From NCBI RefSeq assembly GCF_019930585.1, contig NZ_CP082839.1, positions 992,001 to 1,056,000 on the forward strand: a DNA stretch of 64,000 nt, given 5' to 3'. The position numbers and the translations under genes were made by a program. Source of the stretch: Sphingomonas nostoxanthinifaciens (GTDB lineage: Bacteria; Pseudomonadota; Alphaproteobacteria; Sphingomonadales; Sphingomonadaceae). The notes below the pieces were generated by a model that saw nothing but the letters and a program-made list of their open reading frames with translations, did no database searches and was not told the origin of the DNA. Shown piece after piece: positions 51,195 through 60,328 of the stretch (the first letter of the stretch is position 1; each line of letters begins with the position of its first letter).

Positions 51195-52340
51195 TCAGCC
51201 GGGGGAAAGCGGAACGATCATACGAAAGGTGGTCGGCATTGTAGGTAGCACCTTAAGCGCGCCGCCATGTGCAAGGGCGATCTGACGAGCCAAGCTTAGT
51301 CCAATTCCCGTCCCATCCGCTTTGGTCGTGTGGAACGGTCGGAAGATGCGGGTGGCCTGTTCCGGCTCAATGCCGTCGCCGCTGTCCTGTACCTCCGCGA
51401 TCATTTCTTCTGCCCTGAGGCGGATCGTCAGCGTGACGCGCGGCTCCAAGTCACCGCCGACGGTCACGGCTTCGGCGGCGTTCTGGAGGACCGCCCATAG
51501 CGCCTGATGAAGCTGGTCACGATCGAGCGGCCAGTCCAGGCCGTTTGCGACCTGGACTATCAGCGCGACGTGCGGCCATCGCCCTGTGAACAGGCGCGCC
51601 AGATCATCGGCCATTTCCGACAGGGATGTGGGAGTTCGGCGCGGCACGGGTAGCCTCGCAAGGTCGCGATAGCCTTTGGCGAACCGCTGCAAGCCTTCGG
51701 CACGCCGGGCAAGCGTCGCCAGGATTTCGCGCAGCAGCGCCGGATCGGGGTCCGGCAGATCGAGCGCCGCTTCTCCGCTTTCTGCCAGCGACACGATCGG
51801 AGCGAGGCCATTCAGCAATTCGTGACCAAGGATATGGATCATCTCCGCCGTCGCTCGGGCCTCGGCGACTTGCTCCTCCTGCTCGACGTCGATCAGCGCC
51901 GCGACGGAGCGTTCGGCCGTGATCCCACCAAGTGCCACCCGATCGATCCGATACTGCCGGCCCTCATGACGCAGGTAATGTTCGTTGGATCGCGTCAGCG
52001 TGAGCGGCGTCGGCACAACCCGATCGTCCGCCCCGAAAAGGCGGCGAGCGGCGCGGTTTAATACGCGCACGCTCAAACCCTCGATTATTACGATCGGCGT
52101 CGGCGCCGCATCCAGCACCAGGCGATCGCCTGCTACCTCCCGCGATGCTTCGTGTGCGAATGGCGGTGTGGAGGCTCGTTCGACCACAAGCCACCAAGTC
52201 AGCACGCCGAGCCAGGTCGCGGTCAGTACCGCGCCCGTCAGCGACCCCCATAGCCCGCCCCGCCAGGCCGCACCGGCCGCGACACCGCAGCCGACGAGTC
52301 CGATCGCGCACGCGATGGCCCGCCAGCCACGCCTAGAGGC
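51195..52340 (-). CDS. Sensor histidine kinase
   Basis: The 381-residue protein has two N-terminal transmembrane helices (AIACAIGLVGCGVAAGAAW and GSLTGAVLTATWLGVLTWWL) and a PAS-like segment. A phosphoacceptor box MIHILGHELLNGLAPIVSLA follows, then a HATPase domain with HQALWAVLQNAAEAV, EVQDSGDGIEPEQATRIFRP and DGTGIGLSLARQIALAHGG. It presumably phosphorylates the response regulator that overlaps it by 8 bp upstream. Together they probably control the divergent efflux operon. The signal is unknown. Confidence 0.9.
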   Translation of the reverse strand, partial: ASRRGWRAIACAIGLVGCGVAAGAAWRGGLWGSLTGAVLTATWLGVLTWWLVVERASTPPFAHEASREVAGDRLVLDAAPTPIVIIEGLSVRVLNRAARRLFGADDRVVPTPLTLTRSNEHYLRHEGRQYRIDRVALGGITAERSVAALIDVEQEEQVAEARATAEMIHILGHELLNGLAPIVSLAESGEAALDLPDPDPALLREILATLARRAEGLQRFAKGYRDLARLPVPRRTPTSLSEMADDLARLFTGRWPHVALIVQVANGLDWPLDRDQLHQALWAVLQNAAEAVTVGGDLEPRVTLTIRLRAEEMIAEVQDSGDGIEPEQATRIFRPFHTTKADGTGIGLSLARQIALAHGGALKVLPTMPTTFRMIVPLSPG

Positions 52341-53548
52341 CATAGCGTGCCATGCGCCGGTAAAGCGCGCCACGGCTCAGACCCAGCGCGTCGGCTGCAT
52401 GGGTGACGTTGTGGCGATGCTGGTGCAACGCCGCCTCGATCATTGCCCGCTCGGCATCGGTCAGGTCGAAGCTCACCTCGCCGGACGCGGTCGCGGGTTC
52501 GGCGCTGGCAGGGGGGGCGAGCAAGGCCGCGTCAATCAGCCCGTCGTCAGCCAGGATCACCGCCCGCTCCACGGCAAGAGCGAGGCCGCGCACCTCATCG
52601 TCGCACGTGGCTGTTCGCACCACTGCCTCGGCGGACTGCGTCAGCCCGATATTGGGCTTGCCGAACTGCTCGGCAGCGAGACGGGCGAAATGGCGGGCGA
52701 GCATCACGGCGTCCTCGCCGCGCCGGGCGAGCGGGGGCACCGCTACCTCGATCGTCGCAATGCGCCGGCGCAAGGCGGGCACCAATGGCTCAATCGAGTC
52801 CGCGATAGCGATGCAGCGGACACCCGGCTGAAGATGATCGAGCAACCCTTCCTGCGCGATCCGATCGAGCTGGTCGGCATGGCGCAGAATAACGGTGCCG
52901 GTCGCCTCTCCCACCCGCGTAAGATGGTCGTCACGGCGCAGATCGATGCGGGGCACGAGATCGCTCGCGTCCGACGAGGCCGCATGGATCGCCTGCGCCA
53001 CCAGCGTGCGCCCGCTGCCGGCGGGGCCAGTCACGGTGACGCCGACGATCGTCGGCCCGACCCGGCGGATCATCCCGCGAAGCTCGTGCATCGCCCGGCT
53101 CTCGCCGATCAGCACGGTCGGCGCTCCGACGGTTTCTTGCACCAGTGCGGGCGAAGTTGCCGGCTTCCGCGCCATCGCCGCCTCCAGCTTTGCGACTAGC
53201 TCGGCGTTGCGCCAAGGCTTCATGACGAAATCGCGCGCACCAGCCTGCATGGCGGCGACGGCAATACGGATGCCGCTATGGGCGGTGATGACGACAACAC
53301 ATGCCTGCGAGTCGTCGGCGACGATCCGGCGCAGGCAAGCCAGTCCTTCCTCACCATCGGCCGCGCCGGCGCTGAAGTTCATGTCGAGGAGGATCGCGGA
53401 ATAGTGCCGTTGCGCGAGCCGCGACCTCCTCCGGTCCGCTTGCCGTATCGAGCCGATGCCCGGCGATCCGAAGTGCGATGTCGAGTGCGCGCGCGATCGC
53501 CGGATTGTCGTCGATCAGCAGGATCGCCGTTCCGCTTGACTTGTCCAT
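52333..53548 (-). pseudogene. NtrC-like response regulator, receiver domain frameshifted
   Basis: The N-terminus (start 53546-53548) gives a receiver opening ILLIDDNPAIARALDIALRI. Near 53404-53425 the homology moves to the other frame as AQRHYSAILLDMNFSAGAAD, carrying the phosphoacceptor Asp, then VVVITAHSGIRIAVAAMQAG and a Lys in DFVMKPW. An AAA-like domain follows with Walker A GPAGSGRT (Arg for Lys) and no GAFTGA loop, so it is unlikely to activate sigma-54. The end is a Fis HTH (HNVTHAADALGLSRGALYRR). One extra base breaks the receiver. An internal start could give a receiver-less DNA-binding protein. Confidence 0.82.
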
Positions 53549-53553
53549 TAGCC

Positions 53554-53586
53554 GTCCATTCGTGGACGGCGTGTCCGCAAATGGAC
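53554..53586. promoter_or_regulatory. Tandem GTCC-N6-GGAC palindromes
   Basis: Two copies of GTCC-N6-GGAC start at 53554 and 53573, 19 bp apart, about two helical turns. The first is extended to CCGTCCA-TTCG-TGGACGG. They lie in the 99 bp between the response regulator and the divergent HlyD-type gene, where its Fis domain would be expected to bind. Confidence 0.55.
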
Positions 53587-53647
53587 GGCCACTCCTGTTC
53601 GGTACTTCGGAAAGTCGTTCTTTCATAGTCATTTAGGCTTTCGGGCC

Positions 53648-54952
53648 ATGTTCGGTGAGACTGTCCGCATGATGACCGAACAGCCGACACAAGCAACCGC
53701 CTCGCCCGGTGCCGCGATGGATCGCCGGGTAGAGCGGCGCCCAACACCCTGGTGGCGGCGGCGCGGCATACTGATTGCCGCTGGCCTGATGCTGGCCGTC
53801 CTCCTCGTGTGGCGTTTCCTTCCTGCCAGCGGATCCACCGACATCGCCGCTAGCGACATCGAAACCGGCACCGTCCAGCTCGCTCCGTTCGCCGATTACC
53901 TCCCGGTGCGCGCGACCGTTGTGCCCCGCGTCACGACGTTGGTGGGCGTGCTGTCGGGCGGGCAGGTCGAGAAGCTGCTGGTGCAGGACGGGACGATGGT
54001 TGCGGACGGGCAGCCGCTCGCCACGCTCGCCAACCCCACGCTCAAGCTCGATGTGCTGACCCGCGAGGCGGCAATCGCAAGCCAGCTCGGTCAGGTCGCC
54101 GGCGAAGATCTGGGCATTCAGCGCAACCGGCTCGATCGCGCAGGGCAGGTCGCGCAGGCGAACTATGATCTCATCAAGGCACGCCGCGACCTGTCGATCC
54201 GCCAACAACTCCACGACCAGGGTTTCGTCTCGGACGAGGGCATCAAGAGCTATGCGGCCGAAGCTGATTATCAGGAGAAGCGGCTGGCGCACCTCCGCTC
54301 CGGGAGCGCGGCGGAAGCGGGTATCACGGCTACGCAGAGCCGGCGGCTCGACGACACGCGCGGGCGGCTAAGCGGTAATCTGGCCGCCGTGCGCGCCAGC
54401 CTCGATGCACTTGTCGTCCGCGCGCCGGCCGCGGGGCGACTGACCAACTTTACCATCCAGCCCGGACAGACGCTCAAGCCCGGCGACCCTGCGGGCCAGG
54501 TCGACAGCGAGGGTTCGTGGAAGCTGGAGGCCGATGTCGACGAATATTATCTCGGCCGCGTGCGAGTCGGGCAGAAGGCGAGCGCCGATAGCGTCCGCGT
54601 CACCGTCTCCAAGGTCTTGCCGAGCGTCAAGGACGGCCGCTTCCGCGTTGAACTGACGTTCGATGACGCGGCGCCGTTCGGACTCAACCGCGGGCAGACA
54701 CTCGAGATCCGTATCACGCTGGGAAGCACCGCGCCCGCCCTCGCCGCACCGACCGGCGGCTGGCTGGACGCGGGTGGCGGATCGTCGGCCTTCGTCCTCG
54801 ACGCCGATGGCCGCCATGCCCGGCGTCGCTCAATCCGCACCGGGCGGCGCAATCCCGAGCAGGTCGAAATCCTGTCGGGGCTCCAGCCCGACGACCACAT
54901 CGTCACTTCCGCAACCACGTCCGTGGAGGGCGACCTCCTCAACATCCGCTAG
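53648..54952 (+). CDS. HlyD/MacA-type periplasmic adaptor
   Basis: The 434-residue protein has one N-terminal transmembrane helix (GILIAAGLMLAVLLVWRF). A biotinyl-lipoyl domain half follows (LPVRATVVPRVTTLVGVLSGG, LVQDGTMVADGQPLATLANP), then a long coiled-coil hairpin (about residues 140-250) and the second lipoyl half with ALVVRAPAAGRLTNFTI-like sequence. A membrane-proximal domain ends LSGLQPDDHIVTSATTSVEG. It links the ABC exporter to the outer-membrane channel. Two later ATGs (53669, 53672) are possible starts. It begins the four-gene efflux operon. Confidence 0.9.
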   Translation: MFGETVRMMTEQPTQATASPGAAMDRRVERRPTPWWRRRGILIAAGLMLAVLLVWRFLPASGSTDIAASDIETGTVQLAPFADYLPVRATVVPRVTTLVGVLSGGQVEKLLVQDGTMVADGQPLATLANPTLKLDVLTREAAIASQLGQVAGEDLGIQRNRLDRAGQVAQANYDLIKARRDLSIRQQLHDQGFVSDEGIKSYAAEADYQEKRLAHLRSGSAAEAGITATQSRRLDDTRGRLSGNLAAVRASLDALVVRAPAAGRLTNFTIQPGQTLKPGDPAGQVDSEGSWKLEADVDEYYLGRVRVGQKASADSVRVTVSKVLPSVKDGRFRVELTFDDAAPFGLNRGQTLEIRITLGSTAPALAAPTGGWLDAGGGSSAFVLDADGRHARRRSIRTGRRNPEQVEILSGLQPDDHIVTSATTSVEGDLLNIR

Positions 54953-54970
54953 GCCGAAAGGGCACCACCC

Positions 54971-55648
54971 GTGATCCGTCTCGAGAACATCCAACGCCGC
55001 TACGTTTCCGACGAGGTGGAGACGACAGCGCTCCACGACATCGACCTCCATGTCGAAGCCGGCGAGTTCGTCGCCATCATGGGGCCGTCCGGCTGCGGCA
55101 AGTCGACGCTGCTCAACACGCTCGGCACGGTCGATCGGCCAACGGGCGGACGCTACCTGTTCGGCGATCGCGACCTAGCGGCGCTCGATGAAAAGGCGCT
55201 GGCGCAGTTCCGCGGTGCGACGCTCGGCCTCGTGTTCCAGAGTTTCAACCTGATCGATGAGCTGACGATCGAGGAGAACGTCGCGCTCGGCCTCGCCTAC
55301 CGCAAGGACGCGGGCGATCGGCGCGCACGGGTCGCGGCGGCGATGGACAAGGTGAGCATTGCCCACCGGGCGCGGCATTATCCGCATCAGCTCTCGGGCG
55401 GTCAGCAACAGCGGGCTGCGATCGCGCGCGCGATCGTCGGCGACCCCAAACTAATCCTCGCCGACGAGCCGACCGGCAACCTCGATACCGCCAACGGCGA
55501 GCAGGTAATGAACATCCTAACCGGCCTCAACGCCGAGGGCGCGACGATCATCATGGTCACCCACTCGCCCAGCCACGCCGACATGGCGAAGCGCCGCATC
55601 GACATGCTCGACGGCCGCATCGTCGCCTCCGCCATGCGCGCGATCTGA
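54971..55648 (+). CDS. ABC transporter ATPase (MacB/LolD type)
   Basis: The 225-residue subunit has all ABC motifs: Walker A MGPSGCGKSTLLNTLG, Q-loop VFQSFNLIDELTIEEN, signature LSGGQQQRAAIARAIV, Walker B LILADEPTGNLD and the H-loop TIIMVTHSPSHADM. The length and the EPTGNLD form are typical of MacB- and Lol-type exporters. It lies 18 bp after the adaptor gene and 13 bp before the permease. Confidence 0.95.
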   Translation: MIRLENIQRRYVSDEVETTALHDIDLHVEAGEFVAIMGPSGCGKSTLLNTLGTVDRPTGGRYLFGDRDLAALDEKALAQFRGATLGLVFQSFNLIDELTIEENVALGLAYRKDAGDRRARVAAAMDKVSIAHRARHYPHQLSGGQQQRAAIARAIVGDPKLILADEPTGNLDTANGEQVMNILTGLNAEGATIIMVTHSPSHADMAKRRIDMLDGRIVASAMRAI

Positions 55649-55661
55649 GGAGCCTGAACCG

Positions 55662-58064
55662 ATGAACCGCTTCGCCCTGCTGTCGCTCTACCGCTCGCTC
55701 ACCCGCCACAAGCTCTACGCCGGGCTCAACGTCGGTGGGCTGGCGGTGGGCATTGCCGTCTTCCTCGTCCTCGGGCTCTACGTCCGGTTCGAGACGAGCT
55801 TCGAGACCTGGCTACCAGGCTACGACCATCTCTACCTCGTCGAGGAAAACTGGAACCAGCCGGGAGCGCCCGCCAATGGGCTCAGTTCCGGGACGATGGG
55901 CGGCCTGCTCGACATCTTGCGGGCCGACCTGCCGGACACCGACGGCACCCGCCTGTTTTCATTCGGCGGCACGATCATCCGCAACGGGATCGGTCGGCAG
56001 GAGGATATCGCGGAGGCCGAACCGAATTTTCTCGACGTCGTGCGTCTGCCGCTGATCGCGGGAGACCGGGTGACGGCACTCGGAGATCCATCCAGCGTCG
56101 TCCTAAGCCGGACCTTGGCCGAGAAATATTTCCCGAGCGGCAATGCGATGGGAAAGACGCTCACGCTCAACACGCGCGGCAAGACGTCCGACTATCGCGT
56201 ATCCGGAATATTCGAGGATCTTCCCGGCGCGACTGACGCGGAGCTCAAGATCACGGCGATCAAGCAGATCCCCCGGGTGATCGATGACGATTATTGGACC
56301 CATTGGGGCAGTGAGCGCGGATTGACGATCCTGCGGTTCGGCTCGGCAGGCCAGGCGCGGGCCTATGCCACGAAGCTGCCTGCGCTGGTGCGTCGGCGCG
56401 CGGCAAAGGATCTCGGGGATCTGCTCCCGATCTACAGCCTGCGGGTGAATCCGCTGGCAGACCTGCATTTTCAGACGCCGGGACGCAGGCTGATGACCGC
56501 GACCCTGGGCCTGGTCGGACTGCTGACGCTGCTGATCGCGCTGGTCAACTACGTCAATCTCGCCACCGCGCGCGCGGGGCTGCGCGCACGCGAAGTCGCG
56601 ATGCGCAAGGTCCTGGGCGCAAGTCGCGGCACGCTCGTCCGCCAATTCCTGGGCGAGGCGATCCTGACGGTGGCACTCGCGGCGCTGCTGGGTCTGATCT
56701 TCGCCGAACTCGGCCTGCCGTTCGTCAACGCCGCCGGTGGACTGTCGCTCACCATGCCTTACGCGATCGTCGCCCCCGCCTTGGTGGCGCTGGCGCTCGT
56801 TGTGGGGGTGCTGGCGGGCTTCTACCCGGCGGTGCTGCTGTCCCGTTTCCCGGCGGCGGCGGTGCTCGCCTCGTCCCGCGCGCCGGGCGGTGGCGGATCG
56901 GGCACGTTGATCCGCGAGGCGCTGGTCGTCTTCCAGTTCGGCCTGGCGATCGCGTTCCTGATCGGCACCGCGGTGCTGTTCGTGCAGACGCGCCATGTCC
57001 ATGATGCCGATCCCGGTTTCCACCGCGATGGCATTGTGATCGTGTCGTCGACCTCGGATCAGGCTGTCACCGACAGTCAGCGCAGCGTGTTCACGGCCCG
57101 GCTGCGCGCTCTTGCCGACGTGCGGGCGGTGACCGTCTCGGACTCCGTGCCCGGGTCGAACAACGGCAACAGCGCGAACTTCACGGTGCCGGGCGTCGCC
57201 GGCAGCGGCCCGTCGCTGCAATGGATCACCGTCGGACCGGGCTTCTTCGCGCTGTACGGCATTCCCGTGATCGCCGGCCGCGACTTCGACAACCGGCACC
57301 GGCTCGATGTGGAGGAGCATCGCAAGTGGAAGGAGCCGGTGAACGTCATCATCAACCGGCAGGCCGCCGCCACCCTCGGCTTCGCCTCGCCCCAGGCCGC
57401 GATCGGGAAGGTCATCAACCGGCAGGAGGGGCCTCGCACCATCGTCGGCGTGGTCGAGAATGCGCGGTTCTTTTCGCCGCGCGATGCGATCAATCCGACC
57501 CTCTACTATTTCTACCCCGAAACCCCCCTCAATCCAAAGGCCGGCATCCTGATCGCCGGCGACCCGCACCTCGTCATGCCGCTGATCGAGGCGATCTGGC
57601 GCCAGGTCGCGCCGCAGGTGCCTTTCGATGCGAAGACGGCTCGGCAGAACCTGGACGGCTATTATCAGGCGGATGATCGCGCCTCCAACCTGTTCGCCAT
57701 CGGCGCGGGTCTCGCCGTCTTGATCGGCTGCGTCGGCCTGTGGGGCCTCGCCGCCTTCAACACATCGCGTCGGGTGCGCGAGATCGGCATCCGCAAGACG
57801 CTCGGCGCGTCCGCCGCCGACATCGTGACGCTGCTCGTCGGACAGTTCCTGCGCCCGGTGCTGATCGCCAACCTCGTCGCATGGCCTCTTGCCTACGTCG
57901 CGATGCAAGCATGGCTGGCGGGGTTCGACGACCGCATCGCGCTCTCGCCACTGTTCTTCATCGGCGCGAGCCTGCTTGCCATCATCATCGCGGTGCTGAC
58001 CGTCCTCGGCCAGTCGCTTCGCGCGAGCCGCGCCGCCCCCGCCTGGGCGCTGCGCCATGACTAG
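55662..58064 (+). CDS. FtsX/MacB-type ABC permease
   Basis: The 800-residue protein carries two FtsX halves: helices at about residues 20-40, 280-380 and again 420-440 and 680-790, with large periplasmic domains between. Typical segments are LRAREVAMRKVLGASRGTLV and VREIGIRKTLGASAADIVTL, the coupling helices of each half. With the ATPase and adaptor it forms a mechanotransmitting MacAB-like exporter, moving peptides, toxins or antibiotics from periplasm or inner leaflet through the TolC-like channel. The substrate is unknown. Its end overlaps the next start by 8 bp. Confidence 0.93.
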   Translation: MNRFALLSLYRSLTRHKLYAGLNVGGLAVGIAVFLVLGLYVRFETSFETWLPGYDHLYLVEENWNQPGAPANGLSSGTMGGLLDILRADLPDTDGTRLFSFGGTIIRNGIGRQEDIAEAEPNFLDVVRLPLIAGDRVTALGDPSSVVLSRTLAEKYFPSGNAMGKTLTLNTRGKTSDYRVSGIFEDLPGATDAELKITAIKQIPRVIDDDYWTHWGSERGLTILRFGSAGQARAYATKLPALVRRRAAKDLGDLLPIYSLRVNPLADLHFQTPGRRLMTATLGLVGLLTLLIALVNYVNLATARAGLRAREVAMRKVLGASRGTLVRQFLGEAILTVALAALLGLIFAELGLPFVNAAGGLSLTMPYAIVAPALVALALVVGVLAGFYPAVLLSRFPAAAVLASSRAPGGGGSGTLIREALVVFQFGLAIAFLIGTAVLFVQTRHVHDADPGFHRDGIVIVSSTSDQAVTDSQRSVFTARLRALADVRAVTVSDSVPGSNNGNSANFTVPGVAGSGPSLQWITVGPGFFALYGIPVIAGRDFDNRHRLDVEEHRKWKEPVNVIINRQAAATLGFASPQAAIGKVINRQEGPRTIVGVVENARFFSPRDAINPTLYYFYPETPLNPKAGILIAGDPHLVMPLIEAIWRQVAPQVPFDAKTARQNLDGYYQADDRASNLFAIGAGLAVLIGCVGLWGLAAFNTSRRVREIGIRKTLGASAADIVTLLVGQFLRPVLIANLVAWPLAYVAMQAWLAGFDDRIALSPLFFIGASLLAIIIAVLTVLGQSLRASRAAPAWALRHD

Positions 58065-59301
58065 ACGTCGGATCGCCACCGTCGTGGCGCTGTGCCTCTC
58101 GGGCACGGCGTCGGGGGAGACGCTGCGCGATGCCGTCGCCGCAGCCTATGCCGCCAACCCCCGACTCGCGGCTGCTCGGGCAAGGCAGGATGCTCTCGCA
58201 GAGACGCCGGAACAGGCGCGCGCTGCGGGACGCCTGACCGCCGAGGCAGCCGGTGCGGGCGGCTACAGCCGCTTCGACTATGGCAAGGGCGGCAGCGGCA
58301 GCGTGACCGGCAGCTTTCCGATCTGGACCGGTGGTCGGGTGTCGGCGGCGGTACGCGCGGCGTCCGGCGATGTCGGTGCGGGCGCGGAAGGTGTCCGCGA
58401 TACCGAGGCGGCGGTGCTGGAAACGGTGGTGGGCGCCTATGCCGACCTCCTCTACGCCCAGCAGGCCGTCGCCGTCGCTCGCGCCGATATCGCGCTGCTG
58501 GACAACCAGGTCACAGAGGCACGCTCCCGCTTCAAGCTCGGTCAGGCGACCCGCACCGACGTCGCCCAGATCGAAGCGCAGCGAGAGGCCGCGGTTTCAA
58601 CGCTCGCGGACGCGCAAGGGACGGCTGAATCTGTCGCCGCGACGTATCGGGCGACGGTCGGCCATGTCGCCGGCACGCTCGACGCCATGCCGGCAACGCC
58701 GCTCAGCATGCCGTCCACGATCGACGTGGCGCGAGGCCTGGCGATCGAGGGCAATCCGATCGTTCGTCAGCAGCGGTTGGCGGCCGGTGCCGATGCTGCA
58801 CGCATCGACCAGCAGCGCGCCGAGCGTAACCCCTATGTCGGGCTGGGAGGCACCTACGGCGTCGCAGCCGGACAAGGACGGTCGGGCTATGCCAACGCCG
58901 CCGTCGCCGGCGTCACGCTTCGCGTGCCGTTGCTCACCGGCGGCCTTGTCTCCTCCCGCGTCCGTCAGGCGGAGGCGATCTATCGCGCCGATCGCTTCGG
59001 GATCGATGCTGCGGAGCGCGATGCGACGCGGTTGGCGGAAACGGCATGGGCTAACTTGGCGGCAGCGCAATCCCGGGTGCAGGCCAATGCTCGCCGGGTT
59101 GAAGCGGCGGAGTTGGCGCTGAAAGGGGTTCGCGCCGAATATGCGTTCTCCCTCAGAACGACGTTGGACATCTTGATTGCTGACGAGAGCCTGCGTGCCG
59201 CACAGCTCGCGCTTGCGCGTAGCCGCAGCGACGTGCTGATCGGGCAGGCGGCGTTGCTACGATCGATAGGACGGCTCGGGCCTGACAGCTACGTCAGCTA
59301 G
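58057..59301 (+). CDS. TolC-family outer-membrane channel protein
   Basis: The 414-residue protein has a signal peptide (MTRRRIATVVALCLSGTASG) and two OEP repeats (LRDAVAAAYAANPRLAAARA and VARGLAIEGNPIVRQQRLAA) with long coiled-coil helices, and ends RSIGRLGPDSYVS. It is the exit duct of the adaptor-ABC exporter. It is the last gene of the operon, and the ATG overlaps the permease stop (ATGACTAG). Confidence 0.92.
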   Translation: MTRRRIATVVALCLSGTASGETLRDAVAAAYAANPRLAAARARQDALAETPEQARAAGRLTAEAAGAGGYSRFDYGKGGSGSVTGSFPIWTGGRVSAAVRAASGDVGAGAEGVRDTEAAVLETVVGAYADLLYAQQAVAVARADIALLDNQVTEARSRFKLGQATRTDVAQIEAQREAAVSTLADAQGTAESVAATYRATVGHVAGTLDAMPATPLSMPSTIDVARGLAIEGNPIVRQQRLAAGADAARIDQQRAERNPYVGLGGTYGVAAGQGRSGYANAAVAGVTLRVPLLTGGLVSSRVRQAEAIYRADRFGIDAAERDATRLAETAWANLAAAQSRVQANARRVEAAELALKGVRAEYAFSLRTTLDILIADESLRAAQLALARSRSDVLIGQAALLRSIGRLGPDSYVS

Positions 59302-59365
59302 CCATGTCTATCCCGGAAGCTTCTCAAGTGACCCATCGCGCCTGGCTTTTGAAAGCAGATTTCAC

Positions 59366-59393
59366 TTCCCGATAGTCGATCGTTGATCGGGAA
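59366..59393. repeat. GATCGTTGATCGGGAA repeat, copy 1
   Basis: The 16-mer GATCGTTGATCGGGAA at 59378-59393 is identical at 60309-60324. In this copy TTCCCGAT (59366-59373) and ATCGGGAA (59386-59393) pair as a hairpin followed by TCTAAAAAGG. It lies 16 bp past the stop of the AAC(3)-type gene. Confidence 0.7.
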
Positions 59394-59408
59394 TCTAAAA
59401 AGGCTTCT

Positions 59409-60260
59409 CTAAACCCGTCCAAACCCGGTTGCGGGAACGGCGCTACGAGCTTCTAGCCACTCGATTGCGAACGCGAGCATTGATTGAGCCTCCACCAGCA
59501 AGGAAGGGGCAAGGCCGATCGTGCCTTTGCGACCGCTGCCGCCTGCGACATAGGCGGTGACGATCTGCTCAATATAGTTTGCAGGCAGGCTCTCCACCAC
59601 GGGCTCGGTGGTGTCGAACTCCTCCGTGAAGCGCCAGGTCGTTTCCGCCCCGGTGGCGAAAGGCACCTCGTACCGAAGCACACGCTTGGCGGGCAGGATC
59701 GCCAGATGATCGGCGTGGTGGATCAGCGTCATGGTGTCCCAAGGTGCGCCGACCATCAGGATGCGACCGTTCGCCTCGATCAGTTTGGCGAGCGGCGAGC
59801 CTTCGCCATAGCCGTAATCCTGGGGGTGATCGGCGGTGATCCAATCCGCCAGCCTGCCGATCGCCGCGACGGAAGCACCGGGATTGCCGCTGCGCCTGGC
59901 ACCGGGCATCGTGCGAACGAACTCGGCGATGACGCCGTTCATCCGCACCGCCCGCGACGTTTGCGGATCAAAACCCGGCACATGATCCCGCCATTGAGCA
60001 AGGACGCGGCCGTCATCGTCCAGCAGGTCGTCATGCACGCTGTCCCAGCTCGTATAGACTAGCAGCGTACCGTCGGGACCGATCACATCGAGCAAAGCCG
60101 CGGAAAGGACATCGGGGCCGTTGAGTATCGGTCCAACCTTCCTCATCGCGGCATGGACCATGACGGTATCGCCCGCGCTCAAACCCATTCGGGTTAGATC
60201 GTCGCGGAGCGAGGATCGGGTGTTGTAGCTGGGTGCCTCACTCGCCATGCGGTCGATCAT
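59409..60260 (-). CDS. AAC(3)-type aminoglycoside acetyltransferase
   Basis: The 283-residue protein has the family motifs: LTRMGLSAGDTVMVHAAMRK, GPDGTLLVYTSWDSVHDDLL, FDPQTSRAVRMNGVIAEFVR, MPGARRSGNPGASVAAIG, YGYGEGSPLAKLIEANGRIL and MVGAPWDTMTLIHHADHLA. AAC(3) enzymes transfer acetyl from acetyl-CoA to the 3-amino group of gentamicin-type drugs. Sequence places it nearer AAC(3)-II/III/VI than IV, judged by eye, and activity is not proven; chromosomal relatives are sometimes weak. The start at 60258-60260 lacks a clear ribosome site, and the ATG at 60248 is an alternative. It lies between two copies of the 16-mer repeat. Confidence 0.85.
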   Translation of the reverse strand: MIDRMASEAPSYNTRSSLRDDLTRMGLSAGDTVMVHAAMRKVGPILNGPDVLSAALLDVIGPDGTLLVYTSWDSVHDDLLDDDGRVLAQWRDHVPGFDPQTSRAVRMNGVIAEFVRTMPGARRSGNPGASVAAIGRLADWITADHPQDYGYGEGSPLAKLIEANGRILMVGAPWDTMTLIHHADHLAILPAKRVLRYEVPFATGAETTWRFTEEFDTTEPVVESLPANYIEQIVTAYVAGGSGRKGTIGLAPSLLVEAQSMLAFAIEWLEARSAVPATGFGRV

Positions 60261-60308
60261 GGGCGACCCAGGCAGCACGGCCAAGCCCCACGACCGCTTC
60301 GCCGCAAG

Positions 60309-60326
60309 GATCGTTGATCGGGAAGC
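60309..60326. repeat. GATCGTTGATCGGGAAGC repeat, copy 2
   Basis: Shares 16 identical bases with copy 1 and TTGATCGGGAAGC with copy 3. It sits between the AAC(3)-type and phosphotransferase genes, just past the latter's stop. Confidence 0.65.
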
Positions 60327-60328
60327 CA

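Noticed and set aside
56103..58106. 667-codon minus-strand frame opposite the ABC permease
   Set aside because: No recognisable motif; the plus strand encodes a well-conserved FtsX-type permease.
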